NCBI GenBank assembly: GCA_029012165.1
Contig: JAQXLO010000163.1
Location: 1 to 5,520 of the forward strand
DNA length: 5,520 bases
Source of the DNA: Oscillospiraceae bacterium
GTDB taxonomy: Bacteria > Bacillota > Clostridia > Oscillospirales > Acutalibacteraceae
Direction: 5' to 3'
Each line of letters opens with the position of its first letter. The first letter of the stretch is position 1. Positions 1 to 5,520 of this stretch are shown piece by piece. The position numbers and the translations under genes are program-made. The notes beneath the pieces were generated by a model. The model was not told where the DNA came from, made no database searches, and saw only the letters and a program-made list of their open reading frames with translations.

Positions 1-1692
<1,692 letters not shown>

Positions 1693-1700
1693 GTTCGTTG

Positions 1701-1708
1701 TCCTTTCT
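1701..1708 (-). promoter_or_regulatory. Ribosome binding site of glnS
   Basis: On the minus strand AGAAAGGA ends 8 bases before the ATG at 1692. It lies in the 22-base gap after the gltX TAA (1715-1717), which has no room for a promoter or terminator. This supports co-transcription of gltX and glnS and fixes the glnS start. Confidence 0.8.
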
Positions 1709-1714
1709 GCGATG

Positions 1715-3376
1715 TTATGCGCCGTAAACTTGCATTGCCCGGTCGATGCGTTCGGCAATCTTTTCCTTGCCGAGAACTTGCATCACGGCGTGCAGGTCGG
1801 GTGTATTGCGCCGTCCCGTCACGGCGAGACGGATCACGGTGGACACGTCGCCGACATGACCCTTGAAAGCCTCGGGATTCTTTTTGTATTCCTTGACGTT
1901 GGGCGTGTAGCCGAGCGGCTCGCACAGCGATTTGATTTTCGCAAACCATGCGTCCTTGTCGTCCGCCATGTCGAACACGGCGGTGTATGCTTTGAGAATC
2001 GCCACGGCTTCGGCGGGAGAGATATTTTCGGGCAGTGTATAGTCCGGCGTGAACAGCTCGTCGTACAGGTAGCTCACGCTGTCCTTGACCTCGGACCAAA
2101 CGGCGATGTCCTTGCGGGGCTTCGCCGTGCCTCGGTCGATGGACAAAACCGCCTGCAAGTAGTCGGGGTCACGGGAAATGAGCGTGTAGAACGCACCGTC
2201 AAATGCTTTTGCCCAAGCGAGCGTGCGCTCCCGAACGGTTGCGCCGTCCATACGGGAAATGACGTTTTTGCTCACGTCGTGCAGCTTCACCAAATCAAAC
2301 AGCGCACCGCTCTGGCTCATCTTTTTGAACGAGAACGGGAACGCCGACAGCGGTTCGGCGGGATTGGCACGGCGCCAATCCTCAAAGTTGGAATTGATGA
2401 GGGTCAGCAGATATTCCAGCACCGCCTCTTTCGGGAAGCCCTCCTCGACGAAGTAGCTGACCGCCGCTTCGGGATCCTTGCGCTTGGACAGCTTGCGCTT
2501 GCCGCCGTTGTCCTCTTTCATCACGGGGGCGACATGGGCGTACTTGACGGGTTTGAAGCCGCAGGCACGGAACAGCGCCATGTGCAGCGGCACGGAAGCG
2601 ATCCATTCATCGCCTCGAATGACGTGGGTGACACGCATGAAGTGGTCGTCACAGGCGTGGGCGAAATGGTAGGTCGGGATGCCGTCCGTTTTCAAAAGAA
2701 CGGCGTCGGTGATATTTTCGGGCATTTCGATTTTGCCCCGGATTTGGTCGTCAAAGCTGAATTTGCGCTCGGCACTGCCCGCAGAACGCAGGCGCAGAAC
2801 GTACGGTTCACCGGCACGGATGCGCTTTTCCTGCTCCTCGAAGGACAGGTCACGGCACTTTGCCCACTCGCCGAAGTAGCCTTTGATCAGCGTGCCCGCC
2901 TGCTCCTGCTGTTCACGCAGAGCGGACAGCTCGTCCTCGGTGCAGAAGCACGGATAGGCAAGACCCTCCTGCACCAGCTTTTTGGCAACGACATGGTAAA
3001 TCGAAGCACGACGGCTTTGGACGTAGGGACCGTAATCGCCGCACTCGCTGTCAAAGCCCGTCACGCCCTCGTCAAAGTCGATGCCGAACGCTCGAAAGCC
3101 CTCGATGATGCCGGACACGCCGTCAACGACTTCCCGCTTTTTGTCCGTGTCCTCGATGCGCAAAAAGCAAATGCCGCCGCTCGACTTCGCCGCCAGCACA
3201 CTGACGTATGCCGAGAACAGGCCGCCGATATGCAAAAATCCCGTGGGACTGGGCGCAAAACGGGTTACCTTCGCACCCTCGGGCAGAGAACGGGGCGGGA
3301 AACGCTGCTCCAGATCCTCCACCGTTTCCCGTACATCGGGAAATAAAAGCTCTGCTAATTTCTGATTGTTTTCCAC
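1715..3376 (-). CDS. gltX: Glutamyl-tRNA synthetase, clostridial long form
   Basis: Class I synthetase that attaches glutamate to tRNA-Glu; 553 residues against about 470-490 for the common bacterial enzyme. VTRFAPSPTGFLHIGGL carries the HIGH-equivalent HIGG at residues 49-52, then LRIEDTDKKREV, GIPTYHFAHACDDHFMRVTH, VIRGDEW and KLSKRKDPEA (KMSKS loop, KLSKR at 295-299). The remaining ~250 residues form the alpha-helical anticodon-binding region. About 35 residues precede the catalytic fold (NQKLAELLFPDV...), a leader I associate with clostridial GluRS of this length. C143, C145 and C174 with D176 sit where E. coli GluRS has a Cys-rich zinc site, so zinc binding is possible. The start is GTG at 3376: a TGA lies in frame two codons upstream and TGGAG sits 9 bases before it. 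With glnS beside it, a discriminating (Glu-only) enzyme is expected, but specificity cannot be read directly. A second canonical gltX may exist elsewhere in the genome. Confidence 0.94.
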   Translation of the reverse strand: MENNQKLAELLFPDVRETVEDLEQRFPPRSLPEGAKVTRFAPSPTGFLHIGGLFSAYVSVLAAKSSGGICFLRIEDTDKKREVVDGVSGIIEGFRAFGIDFDEGVTGFDSECGDYGPYVQSRRASIYHVVAKKLVQEGLAYPCFCTEDELSALREQQEQAGTLIKGYFGEWAKCRDLSFEEQEKRIRAGEPYVLRLRSAGSAERKFSFDDQIRGKIEMPENITDAVLLKTDGIPTYHFAHACDDHFMRVTHVIRGDEWIASVPLHMALFRACGFKPVKYAHVAPVMKEDNGGKRKLSKRKDPEAAVSYFVEEGFPKEAVLEYLLTLINSNFEDWRRANPAEPLSAFPFSFKKMSQSGALFDLVKLHDVSKNVISRMDGATVRERTLAWAKAFDGAFYTLISRDPDYLQAVLSIDRGTAKPRKDIAVWSEVKDSVSYLYDELFTPDYTLPENISPAEAVAILKAYTAVFDMADDKDAWFAKIKSLCEPLGYTPNVKEYKKNPEAFKGHVGDVSTVIRLAVTGRRNTPDLHAVMQVLGKEKIAERIDRAMQVYGA

Positions 3377-3385
3377 TTTTCACAA

Positions 3386-3390
3386 CTCCA
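3386..3390 (-). promoter_or_regulatory. Ribosome binding site deciding the GTG start of gltX
   Basis: Minus-strand TGGAG, 9 bases before GTG at 3374-3376. A TGA codon in the same frame at 3380-3382 rules out any start further upstream, so GTG is the first possible start. It also keeps the full N-terminal leader. Confidence 0.7.
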
Positions 3391-3408
3391 TTATGTCTGA
3401 CGATACGA

Positions 3409-3425
3409 ATCCTATTATAAAGGAT
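3409..3425. promoter_or_regulatory. Inverted repeat ATCCT-N7-AGGAT around a TATAAT box
   Basis: ATCCT at 3409-3413 and AGGAT at 3421-3425 are perfect 5-base arms around a spacer that, on the minus strand, contains a consensus TATAAT (3419-3414). It could be a second -10 for gltX, though no good -35 stands 17 bases upstream (TCATAA). It could also be an operator. Short arms such as these also occur by chance. Confidence 0.3.
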
Positions 3426-3435
3426 ACCACACTGT

Positions 3436-3464
3436 ATTATGACAGAAAACAATGCTGTATTCAA
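3436..3464 (-). promoter_or_regulatory. Probable sigma-A promoter for gltX-glnS
   Basis: On the minus strand TTGAAT (3464-3459; 4 of 6 to TTGACA) is followed by a 17-base spacer and CATAAT (3441-3436; 5 of 6 to TATAAT). Transcription would start near 3429, giving a leader of roughly 50 bases, which is too short for a T-box riboswitch. A CTGT-N6-ACAG inverted repeat (3432-3445) overlaps the -10 box. This is pattern matching only. Confidence 0.5.
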
Positions 3465-3493
3465 GAGCAAAATACAAAAAACAGAAAATTTTT

Positions 3494-3505
3494 TACAAAT
3501 TTGTA
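3494..3505. promoter_or_regulatory. Perfect 12-bp palindrome upstream of the degV-like gene
   Basis: TACAAATTTGTA is its own reverse complement. Its last two bases overlap a TATAAA box (3504-3509) that could be the -10 of the plus-strand DegV-family gene, about 50 bases before the ATG. A palindrome across a -10 is a usual place for a repressor dimer. No -35 of good quality lies 17 bases upstream, so the promoter itself is weakly supported, and the AT-rich setting raises the chance of coincidence. Confidence 0.35.
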
Positions 3506-3546
3506 TAAACCGTTTCCCCGCAGTCCAAAATTTTTCCACCAAAAAA

Positions 3547-3552
3547 AGGAGG
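3547..3552 (+). promoter_or_regulatory. Strong ribosome binding site of the degV-like gene
   Basis: AGGAGG followed by 7 bases and ATG at 3560. This is a full Shine-Dalgarno match at ideal spacing. It selects this ATG over the overlapping reading frame that opens upstream at 3439. Confidence 0.9.
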
Positions 3553-3559
3553 AGAAGCC

Positions 3560-4306
3560 ATGTTTTCCATCGTAACCGATACGGGAGCAAATCTGACGGC
3601 AGAGGAGGTGCGGCAGTGGGACGTGACCGTACTGCCCATGCAGACGGACGGGGAATCCACGGCGCAGGTCAATCCGTTCCTGTGCGAAGCGACACTTCGG
3701 GAGCTGGCACAAAAGGGGGATGTGCTGTGCGTGTGCCTGTCGGGAGCGCTGTCCGGGACGTGCCGGGCGGTGCAGATGGCGGCATCCAACATCGAATCGC
3801 CCCACACCGTTCGGGTGCTCGACAGCCAAAGCGCCGCCTGCGGACAGGGGATGCTGGTACATTTGGCGGTGCTGGCTCGGGAAAGGGGTGCGGATCTGGA
3901 GAAGGCGGCACAGCTGGTGCAGGACAAAGCGCCGCAGGTGTGCCACCTGTTCTTGGCGGGGGAGGAGAAAAACACCGCACGCAGCGGACGGTTTGGGGAG
4001 GCGGTGGCGCCTTCGACGGTGCTGATGCTGGACAGCGCCGGGAAAATTCTGCCGTGCCGAAAATCAGCGGACAGAAAAACCGCCCTGCGATACATCGCAC
4101 AGATGTACCGCAGGACGGTGCTGCAGATTGGGAAAGGGGTCTGTATCGCCCACGCCGACTGCCCGCAGGAGGCGGCGTATCTGGCGGGACAGATCGGGGA
4201 AAATGTGCGCATCACCCGGCTGAACGAGGTGTTCACCTGCCACACGGGCAAGGGCGCCGTGGCGCTGTTTTATCCGGGCACCCTGCGCACCCACCCGCCG
4301 GTTTAA
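3560..4306 (+). CDS. DegV-family (FakB-like) fatty-acid-binding protein, short and divergent
   Basis: 248 residues; most DegV/FakB proteins are near 280. In the family these proteins bind a fatty acid that FakA phosphorylates to acyl-phosphate in the cytoplasm. Visible signatures in order: IVTDTGANL (residues 4-12, the DSTADL-like start); CLSGALSGTCRAVQMAA (59-75), keeping the SGxLSGT loop whose second serine contacts the lipid carboxylate in FakB; VLDSQSAACGQGMLV (86-100); RSGRFGEA (141-148) for the usual GGRI; and CHTGKGAVALFYPG (227-240) for the C-terminal H-x-GPGA motif. The conserved TSQP segment is missing or reduced to STAQVNP (33-39), and the first domain is shortened. There are 10 cysteines. 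No signal peptide or membrane span is seen. It stands alone, divergent from gltX and convergent with the surface-protein gene. Lipid binding is inferred from the family; the ligand is unknown. Confidence 0.85.
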   Translation: MFSIVTDTGANLTAEEVRQWDVTVLPMQTDGESTAQVNPFLCEATLRELAQKGDVLCVCLSGALSGTCRAVQMAASNIESPHTVRVLDSQSAACGQGMLVHLAVLARERGADLEKAAQLVQDKAPQVCHLFLAGEEKNTARSGRFGEAVAPSTVLMLDSAGKILPCRKSADRKTALRYIAQMYRRTVLQIGKGVCIAHADCPQEAAYLAGQIGENVRITRLNEVFTCHTGKGAVALFYPGTLRTHPPV

Positions 4307-4310
4307 AGGG

Positions 4311-4412
4311 TCAGAATATCAAATCAAACAGCCAGACAAAGACATTGACAAAGAACATGAAAAAGTTGACGGTGCCGTTGAAGATGAAGAGAAGCACATC
4401 GATAAATGTACT
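4311..4412 (-). other. Phe-rich hydrophobic C-terminal tail
   Basis: The last ~33 residues of the surface protein begin STFIDVLLFIF and end VFVWLFDLIF, then TGA. Ten are phenylalanine, two are aspartate, and none is Lys or Arg. It could be a membrane-inserting helix, a hairpin or an assembly surface. It lacks the LPXTG motif and the basic stop-transfer tail of sortase substrates. Confidence 0.75.
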
Positions 4413-5520
4413 GCCGGAGGATTTTTCGGGCTCTTTGACAGTGACAGAAACTTCTTTGGTATCCAGTATAGTGCCGCTGCTTTGGTCAAACAGGGTCAGC
4501 GTCAAGCGGGCAGTACCCGCTTTCAGGCCATGAATCGTGACGGAGGAAGTATCACCGTTCCACTCATTTTGTACGAAAGAGAAAACATCGGGGTCATCAC
4601 AGGAAACGAGAACGGCGTTATTACTGCCGGTTTTCGTGAAATCAACAGTTTTTTCCTCGTTTTCCTTGACGGTCACGGAATCGGTCGAAACGTACAGCGA
4701 ACCGACAACGACAGGGGAATTATCTTGCCAAACGGCATACAGGGTAACACTGGCAGTAGGTCTGTATGATGCGCCGCAGGCATAGGAAGCGGAGGAAGCG
4801 GAACTGCTCGTTGACCATCCGAGACAGGTGTAGCCCGAGCGGGTCGGCGTGGGTAAGGTGATGCTGTCGCCGCTGTTCACAGTGAACGAAGAAGGCGATA
4901 CACTGCCGCCGTTGGCGTTGAGGGTTACGGTGTAGGTGGTGGTGGAATTTTTCTGCCAGACGGCGTACAGGGTCACACTGGCGGTGGGTCTGTACGATGC
5001 GCCGCAGGCATAGGATGCGGAGGTCGCAGTACTGCTCGTTGACCAGCCGAGGCAGGTGTAGCCGGAGCGGGTCGGCGTGGGCAGGGTGATGCTGTCGCCG
5101 CTGTTCACAGTGAACGAAGCGGGCGAAACACTGCCGCCGTTGGCGTTGAGGGTTACGGTGTAGGAAACGCTTGCCGCATGACCCGAGCAAATGCGGAACG
5201 GAATGTTATTTGTATCGGCATAGGTCTTGGCATAGCAATCACTTGTGGTGTTGCAAATGGTGACATTGCCGCAACCACTGAAAGCGCCTGCTCGAATAGA
5301 AGTATAGTTACTCGGAATATGGACTGTCGTTAACGCCACACAACCGCTGAAAGTGTACATGTCGATATAGGCATCCTTTGTGCCTTTGGCGATGGTCACG
5401 GTTTGCAGTTTTGCGCAATTCTGAAAAGCGCCCGCATGAGTATAACCTGCGGTTCCAATAGCTGTAACCGTAGAGGGAATGGAAACGGAAAGGAGTTCGG
5501 AGTCGTTACGGAATGCTTCT
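4311..5520 (-). CDS. BspA-like LRR / B-repeat / Ig-like surface protein, N-terminus outside window
   Basis: 402 C-terminal residues of a larger, probably exported protein; the start and any signal peptide lie beyond the right edge. Residues ~1-90 hold about three BspA-type LRR_5 units (AF-x2-C-x2-L-x2-V-x-IP pattern, e.g. AFQNCAKLQTVTI and FSGCVALTTVHIP). CYAKTYADTNNIPFRI then gives the usual end cap. Two InlB/Listeria-Bacteroides B-repeats follow (120-189 and 196-265), each beginning YTVTLNANGGSVSP and ending SVTLYAVWQ. Residues ~266-366 are a beta-rich Ig-like segment (SVTVKENEEKTVDF ... SVTIHGLKAGTARLTLTLFD). The end, from about 370, is a hydrophobic Phe-rich tail with acidic but no basic residues. 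No LPXTG motif is present. Such proteins bind host or partner-cell surfaces, so an adhesin-type role is inferred. An in-frame GTG at 5399 is internal, because LRR sequence continues upstream to the edge. Confidence 0.85.
   Translation of the reverse strand, partial: EAFRNDSELLSVSIPSTVTAIGTAGYTHAGAFQNCAKLQTVTIAKGTKDAYIDMYTFSGCVALTTVHIPSNYTSIRAGAFSGCGNVTICNTTSDCYAKTYADTNNIPFRICSGHAASVSYTVTLNANGGSVSPASFTVNSGDSITLPTPTRSGYTCLGWSTSSTATSASYACGASYRPTASVTLYAVWQKNSTTTYTVTLNANGGSVSPSSFTVNSGDSITLPTPTRSGYTCLGWSTSSSASSASYACGASYRPTASVTLYAVWQDNSPVVVGSLYVSTDSVTVKENEEKTVDFTKTGSNNAVLVSCDDPDVFSFVQNEWNGDTSSVTIHGLKAGTARLTLTLFDQSSGTILDTKEVSVTVKEPEKSSGSTFIDVLLFIFNGTVNFFMFFVNVFVWLFDLIF
4725..4934 (-). repeat. InlB-type B-repeat, second copy in the protein
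   Basis: A 70-codon unit (protein residues 196-265) with the typical B-repeat pattern: VTLNANGG, SGYTCLGW, Ser/Thr-rich loop, SYRPTASVTLYAVW. By hand alignment it differs from the other copy by about 20 of 210 bases and only 3 of 70 residues. It carries cysteines at 232 and 248. Confidence 0.9.
4953..5162 (-). repeat. InlB-type B-repeat, first copy in the protein
   Basis: A 70-codon unit (protein residues 120-189), offset 228 bases from the other copy. The two units share identical DNA runs of about 34 bases each, around 4860 and 5090 and again at the 5' end of each unit. They are joined by a six-residue linker (KNSTTT). It carries cysteines at 156 and 172. Confidence 0.9.

Noticed and set aside
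3377..3435. T-box or other riboswitch leader for the synthetase operon
   Set aside because: The leader from the likely start site to GTG is only about 50 bases, too short for a T-box, and no T-box core sequence or terminator hairpin is seen.
4270..4310. GC-rich segment with possible hairpin at the end of the DegV-like gene
   Set aside because: Arms such as CCGG/CCGG are very short and no U-tract follows on either strand, so it does not qualify as an intrinsic terminator.
3439..4533. Plus-strand 364-codon frame overlapping the DegV-like gene
   Set aside because: It is a shifted-frame reading of the DegV-like gene with Gly/Arg-rich composition. The AGGAGG site and DegV motifs support the frame starting at 3560.
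4720..5190. Arg/Gln/His-rich 156-codon minus-strand frame over the B-repeats
   Set aside because: It is an out-of-frame shadow of the repeat units; its repetitiveness comes from the duplicated DNA.
5397..5399. GTG as the start of the surface protein
   Set aside because: The frame stays open with clear LRR_5 sequence (AF...L..VSIPSTVTAIG) upstream to the window edge, so the gene starts outside.

Overview
The window reads as chromosomal DNA from a GC-rich anaerobic Firmicute, most likely a clostridium of the Oscillospiraceae/Ruminococcaceae kind. This rests on family resemblance only: a ~550-residue clostridial-style glutamyl-tRNA synthetase next to a glutaminyl-tRNA synthetase, a DegV-family protein, strong AGGAGG-type ribosome binding sites, and a BspA-like leucine-rich-repeat surface protein with Listeria-Bacteroides (InlB B-type) repeats. 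No marker gene fixes the genus.

Layout. On the minus strand, 3376 to 1 carries two aminoacyl-tRNA synthetase genes in one transcription unit: gltX (GTG start at 3376) and, 22 bases downstream, glnS (ATG at 1692), which runs off the left edge almost complete. A 183-base AT-rich divergent region (3377-3559) separates gltX from a plus-strand DegV-family gene (3560-4306). This region holds a plausible sigma-A promoter for gltX, a second TATAAT box, and a perfect 12-base palindrome overlapping a TATAAA box on the degV side. The degV-like gene meets, tail to tail and with only 4 bases between stop codons, the 3' end of a large secreted or surface protein gene on the minus strand (4311 to beyond 5520).

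How the genes work together. gltX and glnS form a functional pair that charges tRNA-Glu and tRNA-Gln directly. A direct GlnRS is less common in Gram-positive bacteria, where Gln-tRNA is usually made by the GatCAB amidotransferase route. The DegV-like protein would bind a fatty acid, feeding the FakA/FakB fatty-acid kinase system if it follows the family. It is short, cysteine-rich and lacks the usual TSQP motif. The surface protein has LRR_5 repeats, two 70-residue B-repeats about 90% identical in DNA, an Ig-like domain, and a phenylalanine-rich, uncharged-to-acidic hydrophobic C-terminus instead of an LPXTG anchor.

No CRISPR array, transposon, rRNA or tRNA gene was seen, and there is no gene-free stretch above 300 bases. 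I did not find a clearly new multi-gene system. The most unusual items are the surface protein's C-terminal tail, the divergent DegV protein with its palindrome, and the acidic insert in GlnRS.
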